Source: Pseudomonadota bacterium
GTDB taxonomy: Bacteria; Pseudomonadota; Alphaproteobacteria; Rhizobiales; Xanthobacteraceae
Reading direction: 5' to 3'
DNA: 13,177 bases
Assembly (NCBI GenBank): GCA_023434095.1
Contig: JAEYTJ010000378.1
Location: 1-13,177 of the forward strand
Part shown: positions 1 to 6,168 of the stretch, in pieces
Layout of the letters: each line of letters starts with the position of its first letter
Numbering within the stretch: position 1 is the stretch's first letter
Position numbers and translations under genes: made by a program
Notes under the pieces: generated by a model
What the model saw: the letters and a program-made list of their open reading frames with translations, nothing else
Told to the model about the DNA's origin: nothing
The model's database searches: none

Positions 1-2
1 CG

Positions 3-143
3 GAAATGGTGATGCCGGGCGACAACATCACGGTCGACGTGGCGCTGATCGTTCCGATCGCGATGGAAGAGAAGCTGCGCTTCGCCATCCGCGAAGGCGG
101 CCGCACCGTCGGCGCCGGCGTCGTCGCTTCCATCATCGAGTGA
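3..143 (+). CDS. tuf: Elongation factor Tu, C-terminal fragment
   Basis: The 5' part of this gene lies outside the window. The visible 46 codons (reading from base 3, TGA at 141-143) encode the end of EF-Tu domain 3, with the recognisable MPGDN segment near the start and the tail EGGRTVGAGVV. EF-Tu is the GTPase that delivers aminoacyl-tRNA to the ribosomal A site in the cytoplasm, and domain 3 contributes to tRNA and EF-Ts contacts. A tuf gene directly upstream of rpsJ is the usual junction of the str and S10 operons in alphaproteobacteria. Nothing unusual is visible in the fragment, and it is followed by a terminator-like hairpin. Whether this is the only tuf copy in the genome cannot be judged here. 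Confidence 0.97.
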   Translation, partial: EMVMPGDNITVDVALIVPIAMEEKLRFAIREGGRTVGAGVVASIIE

Positions 144-157
144 TGTCGACAATCCCG

Positions 158-187
158 AGGGGCGCGGGAACGCCTGCGCCCCTTTTT
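158..187 (+). terminator. Putative intrinsic terminator or attenuator after tuf
   Basis: A perfect 7-bp G/C stem, GGGGCGC (159-165) with GCGCCCC (176-182), encloses a 10-nt loop and is followed at once by TTTTT (183-187). A158 can also pair with T183. This is the classic rho-independent form, 15 nt behind the tuf stop. No convincing promoter is visible between it and rpsJ, so it may act as a partial terminator or attenuator that lowers transcription entering the S10 genes, not as a full stop. That role is inference. Confidence 0.75.
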
Positions 188-193
188 CGTGGA

Positions 194-220
194 GCTCGTT
201 ACTGAGCCCGACTGACGAGC
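194..220 (+). promoter_or_regulatory. Leader hairpin upstream of rpsJ
   Basis: GCTCGT (194-199) pairs perfectly with ACGAGC (215-220). A T-G wobble (200/214) and an A-T pair (201/213) extend the stem to 8 bp around an 11-nt loop. The hairpin ends six bases before the likely rpsJ Shine-Dalgarno GGGAG (226-230). In E. coli the S10 leader is the target of L4-mediated feedback, but this structure does not visibly resemble that leader and no such role is claimed. It could equally be a structural element with no regulation. Confidence 0.4.
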
Positions 221-240
221 CCTCTGGGAGCCTGAAGTCA

Positions 241-549
241 ATGAACGGCCAAAATATTCGGATCCGCCTCAAGGCGTTCGATCACCGCATCCTGGATGCC
301 TCGACGCGCGAAATCGTTTCGACGGCCAAGCGCACGGGCGCCCAGGTCCGCGGGCCTATTCCGCTTCCGACGCGGATCGAGAAGTTCACGGTCAATCGTT
401 CTCCCCACGTGGACAAGAAGTCCCGTGAGCAGTTCGAGATGCGGACGCACAAGCGTCTGCTGGACATAGTCGACCCGACCCCCCAGACGGTGGACGCGCT
501 GATGAAGCTCGACCTCGCCGCGGGTGTCGACGTCGAGATCAAGCTCTGA
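241..549 (+). CDS. rpsJ: 30S ribosomal protein S10
   Basis: Encodes 102 aa, the normal length for bacterial S10. S10 is a 30S head protein that binds 16S rRNA late in assembly; in E. coli it also acts as NusE, the partner of NusB and NusG in antitermination. The N-terminal QNIRIRLKAFDHRILD segment (about 4-19) and the central RGPIPLPTR stretch (about 37-45) are family hallmarks. The ATG at 241 is supported by GGGAG at 226-230, ten bases upstream. It is the first gene of the S10 block, 97 bases behind tuf with a terminator-like hairpin between, and 22 bases ahead of rplC. No anomaly is seen. Confidence 0.98.
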   Translation: MNGQNIRIRLKAFDHRILDASTREIVSTAKRTGAQVRGPIPLPTRIEKFTVNRSPHVDKKSREQFEMRTHKRLLDIVDPTPQTVDALMKLDLAAGVDVEIKL

Positions 550-571
550 GAGAAGGCGAAGGGACACGGCC

Positions 572-1321
572 ATGCGGTCAGGCGTCATCGCCCAGAAGGT
601 CGGCATGACCCGCATCTTTAACGATGCAGGTGAACATGTTCCGGTCACTGTGCTGAAAGTCGATAATTGCCAGGTGGTTGCCCACCGTACGCTCGAGAAG
701 AACGGCTACACGGCCGTCCAGCTCGGTGTCGGTCAGGCGAAGCCGCAGAACACCACCCGCGCCCTGCGCGGCCACTTCGCGGTCGCGAAGGTCGAGCCGA
801 AGCGCAGGATGGCGGAATTCCGCGTCGAGGAGACCGACCTCATTCCGGTCGGCGCCGAACTGACCGTCGATCACTTCGTGGTGGGCCAGTTCGTCGACGT
901 GACGGGCACCTCCATCGGCAAGGGCTTTGCCGGCGGTATGAAGCGCCATAACTTTGGTGGTCTGCGCGCCACCCACGGCGTGTCGGTTTCGCATCGTTCG
1001 ATCGGTTCGACCGGTGGTCGTCAGGACCCCGGCAAGACCTTCAAGAACAAGAAGATGCCGGGCCACATGGGCCACGAGACGGTGACGACCCAGAACCTCA
1101 AGGTGGTGCTCACTGACGTCGAGCGCGGCCTGATCGCGGTCGAGGGTGCGGTTCCCGGCAACAAGGGTGGCTGGATTCTCGTCGCCGACGCGGTGAAGAA
1201 GAAGCTGCCGGAGGCGGCCCCGAAGCCGGGCAAGTTCCGTCTCCCGGGTGCGGAAGCGTCCAGCGAGCCGGCGGCCGACGTTGCGCCCGCGACCGAGGCT
1301 GCGGCCGAGGAGAACGTGTGA
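572..1321 (+). CDS. rplC: 50S ribosomal protein L3 with C-terminal extension
   Basis: Encodes 249 aa from the ATG at 572. An in-frame upstream start at 524 would overlap rpsJ and lacks family similarity, whereas AAGGGA at 559-564 sits seven bases before 572 and the protein then begins MRSGVIAQKVGMTRIF, as in other alphaproteobacteria. L3 is an early assembly protein that binds 23S rRNA and reaches towards the peptidyl-transferase centre. Gln151 in the GGRQDPGK segment corresponds to the glutamine methylated by PrmB in E. coli. E. coli L3 is about 209 aa; the excess is a tail from about residue 212, rich in Ala, Pro and Glu. The stop overlaps the rplD start (TGATG), suggesting coupling. Confidence 0.97.
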   Translation: MRSGVIAQKVGMTRIFNDAGEHVPVTVLKVDNCQVVAHRTLEKNGYTAVQLGVGQAKPQNTTRALRGHFAVAKVEPKRRMAEFRVEETDLIPVGAELTVDHFVVGQFVDVTGTSIGKGFAGGMKRHNFGGLRATHGVSVSHRSIGSTGGRQDPGKTFKNKKMPGHMGHETVTTQNLKVVLTDVERGLIAVEGAVPGNKGGWILVADAVKKKLPEAAPKPGKFRLPGAEASSEPAADVAPATEAAAEENV

Positions 1322-1941
1322 TGGAACTCGCCGTCAAGACTCTCGAAGGGGCCGAGGCCGGCTCCGTCACCCTGTCGGACGAGATCTTCGGTCTCGAGCC
1401 GCGCCAGGACATCCTGCACCGCTGCGTCGTGTGGCAGCTGTCGCGCCGCCAGGCCGGCACGCACCAGACGCTGTCGCGCGCTGACGTCAACCGCACCAAG
1501 CGGAAGATGTACAAGCAGAAGGGCACCGGCGGCGCTCGCCACGGTGCGGCTTCCGCTCCGCAGTTCCGCGGCGGTGCCAAGGCGTTCGGTCCGGTCTCCC
1601 GCAGCCATGCGAGTGACCTGCCGAAGAAGGTGCGCGCGCTCGCCCTGCGCCATGCGCTGTCGTCGAAGGCCAAGGACCAGCAGATCGTCGTTCTCGACGA
1701 CGCGGTGCTTTCCGAGCCGAAGACCAAGCTGCTCAAGGAGCGGCTGGCGGGTCTCGGCCTGTCGAGCGCACTGGTCGTGTCCGGCGCCGAGGTGGATGCC
1801 AATTTCGGCCTCGCCTCGCGCAACGTCACCCATCTCGACGTTCTGCCCATCCAGGGCATCAACGTCTATGACATCCTGCGCCGTCAGACCCTGGTTCTGA
1901 CGAGGGCGGCTGTCGACGCTCTGGAGGCGCGCTTCAAATGA
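1321..1941 (+). CDS. rplD: 50S ribosomal protein L4
   Basis: Encodes 206 aa from the ATG at 1321, which shares a base with the rplC stop codon; GAGGAG at 1307-1312 is eight bases upstream. A GTG three bases earlier is in frame but fits the spacing less well. L4 binds 23S rRNA, and its long internal loop lines the peptide exit tunnel; here that loop is the basic, glycine-rich KQKGTGGARHG to FRGG segment at about 66-86. In E. coli L4 also represses the S10 operon at transcriptional and translational levels; whether that holds here is unknown. The end overlaps rplW by four bases (ATGA). Confidence 0.97.
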   Translation: MELAVKTLEGAEAGSVTLSDEIFGLEPRQDILHRCVVWQLSRRQAGTHQTLSRADVNRTKRKMYKQKGTGGARHGAASAPQFRGGAKAFGPVSRSHASDLPKKVRALALRHALSSKAKDQQIVVLDDAVLSEPKTKLLKERLAGLGLSSALVVSGAEVDANFGLASRNVTHLDVLPIQGINVYDILRRQTLVLTRAAVDALEARFK

Positions 1942-2234
1942 GTCTCGATCCGCGCCACTACGACGTGATCGTGTCCCCGGTGATCACCGAGAAGGCCACG
2001 ATGGCGTCCGAGCACAACAAGGTCGTCTTCAAGGTTGCTCTGACGGCTACCAAGCCGCAGATCAAGGAAGCGGTCGAGAAGCTCTTCGACGTCAAGGTCG
2101 AGAGCGTCAACACGCTGGTCCGCAAGGGGAAGACGAAGTTCTTCAAGGGCCGCAAGGGCGTGCAGAACGACGTGAAGAAGGCGGTCGTGACCCTCGCCGA
2201 GGGGCACTCCATCGACATCACGACGGGTCTGTGA
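1938..2234 (+). CDS. rplW: 50S ribosomal protein L23
   Basis: Encodes 98 aa, typical for the family. L23 sits at the exit of the peptide tunnel and is the docking site for trigger factor and the signal recognition particle. Glu18 in the VITEKA motif (15-20) matches the E. coli L23 glutamate that contacts trigger factor. The segment NTLVRKGKTKFF (about 55-66) is the usual rRNA-binding strand and basic loop. The start overlaps the rplD stop as ATGA; GGAGG at 1923-1927, inside rplD, can serve as ribosome-binding site. A 23-base spacer separates it from rplB. Confidence 0.97.
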   Translation: MSLDPRHYDVIVSPVITEKATMASEHNKVVFKVALTATKPQIKEAVEKLFDVKVESVNTLVRKGKTKFFKGRKGVQNDVKKAVVTLAEGHSIDITTGL

Positions 2235-2257
2235 GCCGGAATTAAGGGACCAGAGAC

Positions 2258-3091
2258 ATGGCGCTCAAAACCTTCAAGCCGGTAACGCCGAGCCTCCGCC
2301 AGCTGGTCATCGTCGACCGCTCGGCCCTGTACAAGGGCAAGCCGGTCAAGACGTTGACCGAGGGCAAGTCGGAGGCGGGCGGCCGCAACAACACCGGCCG
2401 GGTGACCGTGCGCTTCCGTGGCGGCGGGCACAAGCAGGCCTATCGCCTCGTCGACTTCAAGCGCACGAAGCGCGATGTGGCGGCGACGGTCGAGCGGATC
2501 GAGTACGATCCGAACCGCACCGCCTTCATCGCCCTCATCAAGTATGAGGACGGTGAGCTCAACTACATCCTGGCGCCGCAGCGCCTCGCGGTCGGCGATC
2601 AGGTGATCGCCTCCAAGAGCGTGGACGTGAAGCCGGGCAATGCGGCGCCGCTCGGCAACCTGCCGGTCGGCACGATCGTGCACAACATCGAGCTGAAGAT
2701 CGGCAAGGGCGGCCAGATCGCCCGTTCCGCCGGCTCGTACGCGCAGATCGTCGGCCGTGACCAGGGTTACGTGATCGTTCGCCTCAATTCGGGCGAGCAG
2801 CGTCTGATCCATGGCGAGTGCATGGGGACGGTCGGCGCCGTGTCGAACCCGGACCACATGAACACCAACCTCGGCAAGGCCGGCCGTAAGCGCTGGCTGG
2901 GCCGTCGTCCGCACAACCGCGGTGTCACCATGAACCCGGTCGATCACCCGCACGGCGGCGGCGAAGGCCGCACCTCGGGTGGACGTCATCCGGTCACGCC
3001 CTGGGGCTTCCCCACCAAGGGCAAGAAGACCCGGAAGAACAAGTCGACCACCAAGTTCATCGTGTCCAGCCGGCACGCCCGCAAGAAGTGA
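2258..3091 (+). CDS. rplB: 50S ribosomal protein L2
   Basis: Encodes 277 aa (E. coli 273). L2 is a primary 23S rRNA-binding protein needed for subunit association and for the peptidyl-transferase region. Visible landmarks are the SGGRNN-type segment (AGGRNNTGRV, about 40-49), GGGHKQAYR (about 55-63), the central SH3-like region with KPGN and GTIVHNIE, and the highly conserved NPVDHPHGGGEGR (about 226-238). That last motif holds the histidine equivalent to E. coli His229, important for peptidyl transfer. AAGGGA at 2244-2249 is eight bases before the ATG. The C-terminus is strongly basic, as expected. It is followed by rpsS after 17 bases. Confidence 0.98.
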   Translation: MALKTFKPVTPSLRQLVIVDRSALYKGKPVKTLTEGKSEAGGRNNTGRVTVRFRGGGHKQAYRLVDFKRTKRDVAATVERIEYDPNRTAFIALIKYEDGELNYILAPQRLAVGDQVIASKSVDVKPGNAAPLGNLPVGTIVHNIELKIGKGGQIARSAGSYAQIVGRDQGYVIVRLNSGEQRLIHGECMGTVGAVSNPDHMNTNLGKAGRKRWLGRRPHNRGVTMNPVDHPHGGGEGRTSGGRHPVTPWGFPTKGKKTRKNKSTTKFIVSSRHARKK

Positions 3092-3108
3092 GCGAGGGAA
3101 ACTGAACT

Positions 3109-3387
3109 ATGTCTCGATCGGTCTGGAAAGGTCCGTTCGTCGACGGCTACCTCCTCAAGAAGGCGGATGCCGCGCGCGCGTCGGGTCGTCACGACGTCAT
3201 CAAGATCTGGAGCCGCCGTTCCACCATCCTCCCGCAGTTCGTGGGGATTACGTTCGGCGTCTATAACGGCAACAAGCACGTCCCGGTTTCGGTTTCCGAG
3301 GACATGGTGGGCCACAAGTTCGGCGAGTTCGCCCCGACCCGTACCTATTACGGGCATGCGGCGGACAAGAAAGCCAAGCGAAAGTAG
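3109..3387 (+). CDS. rpsS: 30S ribosomal protein S19
   Basis: Encodes 92 aa, the standard length. S19 forms a complex with S13 in the 30S head and contacts the A-site tRNA region and the large subunit bridge. Family signatures are SRSVWKGPFVD at the N-terminus, WSRRSTILPQFVG (about 34-46) and GHKFGEFAPTRTYYGH (about 68-83), followed by a lysine-rich tail. GAGGGA at 3094-3099 precedes the ATG by nine bases. It lies in the conserved order rplB-rpsS-rplV, ten bases ahead of rplV. No unusual feature is seen. Confidence 0.98.
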   Translation: MSRSVWKGPFVDGYLLKKADAARASGRHDVIKIWSRRSTILPQFVGITFGVYNGNKHVPVSVSEDMVGHKFGEFAPTRTYYGHAADKKAKRK

Positions 3388-3397
3388 AGGCAGGGTC

Positions 3398-3778
3398 ATG
3401 GGAAAGGCAGCTCGTCCGCGCACGCTCGCGGATACGGAAGCCAAGGCGGTTGCGCGTAACCTTCGCGTCAGCCCCCAGAAGCTCAACCTCGTCGCCGGTC
3501 TGATCCGGGGCAAGAAGGTCGCGACCGCTCTGGCCGACCTTCAGTTCTCGCGCAAGCGGATCGCCGGCGACGTGAAGAAGTGCCTGGAATCGGCCATCGC
3601 CAATGCCGAGAACAATCATGAGCTCGATGTCGACGACCTCATCGTCGCCGAGGCGCATGTCGGCAAGGGGCTGGTCATGAAGCGCTTCGCGGCCCGCGCC
3701 CGTGGTCGTGCGAGCCGGATCGAGAAGCCGTTCTCGCATATCACCATCGTGGTGCGTGAAGTCGAGGAGAAGGCCTGA
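3398..3778 (+). CDS. rplV: 50S ribosomal protein L22
   Basis: Encodes 126 aa from the ATG at 3398. Longer in-frame extensions back to 3167 would run through rpsS and are not real; AGAGG at 3386-3390 (overlapping the rpsS stop) sits seven bases upstream and the protein starts MGKAARPRTLAD. L22 contacts all domains of 23S rRNA, and its beta-hairpin lines the exit tunnel near the site where L22 changes can confer macrolide resistance. The N-terminal RNLRVSPQKLNLVAGLIRGK segment (about 20-39) and the basic hairpin around GKGLVMKRFAARARGRASR (about 89-107) are typical. The stop overlaps the rpsC start by one base. Confidence 0.97.
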   Translation: MGKAARPRTLADTEAKAVARNLRVSPQKLNLVAGLIRGKKVATALADLQFSRKRIAGDVKKCLESAIANAENNHELDVDDLIVAEAHVGKGLVMKRFAARARGRASRIEKPFSHITIVVREVEEKA

Positions 3779-4485
3779 TGGGTCAGAAGGTCAACCCGGT
3801 CGGGCTGCGGCTCGGCATCAACCGCACCTGGGATTCGCGCTGGTTCGCGGGCAAGGGCGAGTATGGCCAGCTGCTTCACGAGGACATCAAGATCCGTGAA
3901 GCGCTGCAGAAGATGCTCAAGCAGGCCGCGGTCTCCAAGATCGTGATCGAGCGTCCGCACAAGAAGTGCCGCGTTACCATTCACTCGGCGCGTCCGGGTG
4001 TGGTGATCGGCAAGAAGGGCGCGGACATCGACAAGCTGCGCAAGAAGGTCGCCGAGATGACCAACTCGGAGGTCTTCATCAACATCGTCGAGATTCGGAA
4101 GCCGGAAATCGATGCGCGCCTCGTCGCCGAATCGATTGCCCAGCAGCTTGAGCGCCGTGTGGCGTTCCGTCGCGCCATGAAGCGCGCTGTCCAGTCGGCG
4201 ATGCGTCTGGGCGCGGAAGGCATTCGTATCAACTGCTCCGGCCGCCTCGGCGGCGCGGAAATCGCGCGTCTCGAATGGTATCGTGAAGGGCGCGTGCCGC
4301 TTCACACCTTGCGCGCGGACGTGGATTACGGTACGGCCACCGCCTTCACGACCTACGGCACCTGCGGTGTTAAGGTCTGGATCTTCAAGGGCGAGATCCT
4401 GGAGCACGATCCGATGGCGCAGGACAAGCGCCAGGCGGAAGGTGATTCCTCGGGTGGTCGCCCGTCGCGTCGCGACGCGGCGTGA
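3778..4485 (+). CDS. rpsC: 30S ribosomal protein S3
   Basis: Encodes 235 aa, close to the E. coli 233. S3 lies at the mRNA entry side of the 30S head and takes part in unwinding structured mRNA. The type II KH domain shows the GxxG loop in VVIGKKGADI (about 75-84). Arg131, Arg132 and Lys135 in FRRAMKRAV align with the E. coli residues implicated in ribosomal helicase activity. The C-terminal domain carries GIRINCSGRLGGAEIAR (about 148-164), and the last 20 residues form a polar tail. The start shares a base with the rplV stop (TGATG), and GAGGAGAAGG lies just upstream inside rplV. Confidence 0.98.
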   Translation: MGQKVNPVGLRLGINRTWDSRWFAGKGEYGQLLHEDIKIREALQKMLKQAAVSKIVIERPHKKCRVTIHSARPGVVIGKKGADIDKLRKKVAEMTNSEVFINIVEIRKPEIDARLVAESIAQQLERRVAFRRAMKRAVQSAMRLGAEGIRINCSGRLGGAEIARLEWYREGRVPLHTLRADVDYGTATAFTTYGTCGVKVWIFKGEILEHDPMAQDKRQAEGDSSGGRPSRRDAA

Positions 4486-4515
4486 TCGGATTGATAAAGG
4501 AATAAGAGGCGCGAC

Positions 4516-4929
4516 ATGCTGCAACCAAAGCGCACGAAGTTCCGCAAGCAGTTCAAAGGCCGTATTCACGGCGTTGCGAAGGGCGGGACTGACCTCAATT
4601 TCGGCCAGTTTGGGCTGAAGGCCCTGGAGCCGGAGCGCGTTACCGCGCGTCAGATCGAAGCCGCGCGTCGCGCGCTCACCCGTCACATGAAGCGTGCGGG
4701 CCGGGTGTGGATTCGCGTGTTTCCGGACGTGCCGGTGTCTTCGAAGCCGACCGAAGTCCGCATGGGTAAGGGTAAGGGCGCGCCCGACTATTGGGCCGCC
4801 AAGATCAAGCCCGGTCGCATCATGTTCGAGATCGATGGCGTGAGCCAGGATATCGCCCGTGAAGCGCTTCGGCTGGCGGCGGCGAAGCTGCCGATCAAGA
4901 CGCGTTTCGTCGAGCGCATCGCTGAGTGA
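4516..4929 (+). CDS. rplP: 50S ribosomal protein L16
   Basis: Encodes 137 aa, the usual bacterial length. L16 is a late assembly protein that helps position A-site tRNA near the peptidyl-transferase centre. Landmarks are MLQPKRTKFRKQFKGR at the N-terminus, the Gly/Lys-rich VRMGKGKG (about 81-88), containing the arginine equivalent to E. coli Arg81 (hydroxylated there), and the C-terminal REALRLAAAKLPIKT. AAGAGG at 4504-4509 is six bases before the ATG; a second purine-rich site, AAAGGA (4496-4501), lies further up in the 30-base spacer after rpsC. It is followed by rpmC after 11 bases. Confidence 0.97.
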   Translation: MLQPKRTKFRKQFKGRIHGVAKGGTDLNFGQFGLKALEPERVTARQIEAARRALTRHMKRAGRVWIRVFPDVPVSSKPTEVRMGKGKGAPDYWAAKIKPGRIMFEIDGVSQDIAREALRLAAAKLPIKTRFVERIAE

Positions 4930-4930
4930 C

Positions 4931-4936
4931 GGAGGG
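4931..4936 (+). promoter_or_regulatory. Shine-Dalgarno site setting the rpmC start
   Basis: GGAGGG lies in the short rplP-rpmC spacer, four to five bases before the ATG at 4941. It favours that start over the in-frame GTG at 4926, which would lie upstream of the site and lacks one of its own. Confidence 0.8.
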
Positions 4937-4940
4937 ACAA

Positions 4941-5150
4941 ATGACGAAGGCTTCCGACATTCGGACGAAGACCGCCGACGAGCTGCAGGACCAGCTGCTG
5001 AGCCTGAAGAAGGAGCAGTTCAACCTGCGCTTCCAGAAGGCCACCGGCCAGCTCGAGAACACGGCGCGGGTGCGTCAGATCCGTCGCGACGTTGCGCGGG
5101 TCAAGACCATTCAGGCGCAGAAGGCCGCTTCGGCGGCCAAGGCTAAGTGA
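4941..5150 (+). CDS. rpmC: 50S ribosomal protein L29
   Basis: Encodes 69 aa from the ATG at 4941. A GTG at 4926 is in frame, but it overlaps the rplP stop and would place the strong GGAGGG site (4931-4936) inside the coding region; from 4941 that site is correctly spaced. L29 is a small two-helix protein beside the exit tunnel, next to L23, contributing to the trigger-factor and SRP docking platform. The LKKEQFNLRFQKATGQLEN core (about 22-40) and the helix with ARVRQIRRDVARVKT are diagnostic. The Ala/Lys-rich tail is longer than in E. coli (63 aa) but common in alphaproteobacteria. Confidence 0.96.
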   Translation: MTKASDIRTKTADELQDQLLSLKKEQFNLRFQKATGQLENTARVRQIRRDVARVKTIQAQKAASAAKAK

Positions 5151-5160
5151 GGAGAGGGCG

Positions 5161-5409
5161 ATGCCGAAGCGTTTGCTGCAGGGCGTCGTGGTGAGCGACA
5201 AGCAGGACAAGACCGTTGTGGTCCGGGTCGAGCGCCGTTTCACCCATCCGCTGCTGAAGAAGACCGTCCGCCGTTCCAAGAAGTACCACGCCCATGACGA
5301 GGCGAACGCTTGGAAGGAAGGCGACACCGTCTGGATCGAGGAGCACCGCCCCTTGTCCAAGCTCAAGAACTGGATCGTGGTCCAGGGCGAGAAGCGGGCT
5401 GAAGTCTGA
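5161..5409 (+). CDS. rpsQ: 30S ribosomal protein S17
   Basis: Encodes 82 aa from the ATG at 5161. An in-frame extension back to 5092 would overlap rpmC, while the GAGGAGAGGG run (5149-5158) lies just ahead of 5161. S17 is a primary 16S rRNA-binding OB-fold protein of the 30S body. The OB-fold core VVSDKQDKTVVVRVERR (about 9-25), KKYHAHDE (about 41-48) and GDTVWIEEHRPLSK (about 54-67) are typical. It closes the S10 block: the next gene, rplN, follows only after a 73-base spacer holding a hairpin and T-run, the largest gap since rpsJ. This matches the S10/spc operon boundary known in E. coli. Confidence 0.97.
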   Translation: MPKRLLQGVVVSDKQDKTVVVRVERRFTHPLLKKTVRRSKKYHAHDEANAWKEGDTVWIEEHRPLSKLKNWIVVQGEKRAEV

Positions 5410-5433
5410 GCGCCCGGAAACGGGATTGAGGGG

Positions 5434-5464
5434 CGCGCGCCGGTGACGGCTGCGCGCGGTTTTT
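5434..5464 (+). terminator. Hairpin plus T-run at the S10/spc junction
   Basis: CGCGCGC (5434-5440) pairs perfectly with GCGCGCG (5452-5458) around an 11-nt loop that could itself fold (GCC/GGC at 5439-5441 and 5448-5450, as an alternative). One G later comes TTTTT (5460-5464). The form is that of a rho-independent terminator. Only 18 bases remain before the rplN start, too few for a separate promoter downstream, so complete termination is unlikely; partial attenuation or RNA end protection is the more natural reading. This is inference from structure and spacing. Confidence 0.6.
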
Positions 5465-5482
5465 GCGAGAAATAGGTGCGTC

Positions 5483-5851
5483 ATGATCCAGATGCAGACC
5501 AATCTCGACGTGGCGGACAATTCCGGTGCGCGTCGCGTCATGTGCATCAAGGTGCTTGGCGGTTCGAAGCGCAAGTATGCCCATGTCGGTGACATCATCG
5601 TGGTGTCGGTGAAGGAAGCTATTCCGCGCGGCCGCGTGAAGAAGGGCGACGTGATGAAGGCGGTTGTGGTTCGCACCGCCAAGGACATCCGTCGCGTCGA
5701 TGGTTCGGTGATCCGCTTCGACCGCAATGCGGCCGTTCTGATCAACAACAACAAGGAGCCGGTCGGCACCCGCATCTTCGGGCCGGTTCCGCGCGAGCTT
5801 CGCGCCAAGAACCACATGAAGATCATCTCGCTGGCGCCGGAGGTGCTTTGA
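5483..5851 (+). CDS. rplN: 50S ribosomal protein L14
   Basis: Encodes 122 aa, exactly the common bacterial length. L14 binds 23S rRNA at the subunit interface, forms part of intersubunit bridge B5 next to L19, and is the binding site of the silencing factor RsfS. The signature MIQMQTNLDVADNSGARRVMC at the N-terminus (about 1-21), the GDIIVVSVKEA region and GPVPRELR near the C-terminus are clear. A modest ATAGGTG (5472-5478) is the only ribosome-binding candidate. First gene of the spc block; its stop overlaps the start of rplX (TGATG). Confidence 0.98.
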   Translation: MIQMQTNLDVADNSGARRVMCIKVLGGSKRKYAHVGDIIVVSVKEAIPRGRVKKGDVMKAVVVRTAKDIRRVDGSVIRFDRNAAVLINNNKEPVGTRIFGPVPRELRAKNHMKIISLAPEVL

Positions 5852-6168
5852 TGGCCGCTAAGATCAAGAAGGGCGACAAGGTCGTCGTTCTCACCGGCCG
5901 CGACAAGGGTCGCACGGGCGAGGTTTTCGAGGTGCTGCCGAAGGATGGCACCGCGCGCGTGCGCGGCGTCAATCTGGTGAAGCGGCATCAGCGGCAGAGC
6001 GCGAACCAGGAAGGCGGGATCATCTCCAAGGAGGCCCCGCTGAACCTGTCGAACATCGCGCTCGCCGATCCTAAGGATGGCAAGCCGACCCGCGTCGGTT
6101 TCCTTGTGCAGGCGGACGGCACCAAGGTGCGCGTCGCCAAGCGCTCGGGGGAGAAGATCGATGGCTGA
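5851..6168 (+). CDS. rplX: 50S ribosomal protein L24
   Basis: Encodes 105 aa from the ATG at 5851, which shares one base with the rplN stop; GGAGGTG at 5839-5845, inside rplN, is well spaced. A TTG one codon earlier is possible but unnecessary. L24 is an assembly-initiator protein for the 50S subunit, binding the 5' part of 23S rRNA near the tunnel exit. The KOW motif is seen at KKGDKVVVLTGRDKGRTGEV (about 6-25), followed by VRGVNLVKRH and the EGGIISKEAPLNLSN segment. The reading frame overlaps the rplE start by eight bases, implying translational coupling. Confidence 0.97.
   Translation: MAAKIKKGDKVVVLTGRDKGRTGEVFEVLPKDGTARVRGVNLVKRHQRQSANQEGGIISKEAPLNLSNIALADPKDGKPTRVGFLVQADGTKVRVAKRSGEKIDG

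Noticed and set aside
2353..2381. GTTGAC inside rplB as an internal promoter
   Set aside because: Seventeen bases downstream the sequence is CGGGCG, with no resemblance to a -10 element.
1958..3076. Antisense reading frame of about 372 codons opposite rplW and rplB
   Set aside because: Same explanation: a GC-bias shadow of two highly conserved genes, without any family resemblance.
4926..4940. GTG at 4926 as the start of rpmC
   Set aside because: It precedes the strong GGAGGG site and adds five residues not typical of L29; ATG 4941 is preferred.
5410..5482. Possible spc-operon promoter in the rpsQ-rplN spacer (TTGAGG at 5426-5431)
   Set aside because: No acceptable -10 element at 16-18 bases; the downstream sequence is the hairpin itself.
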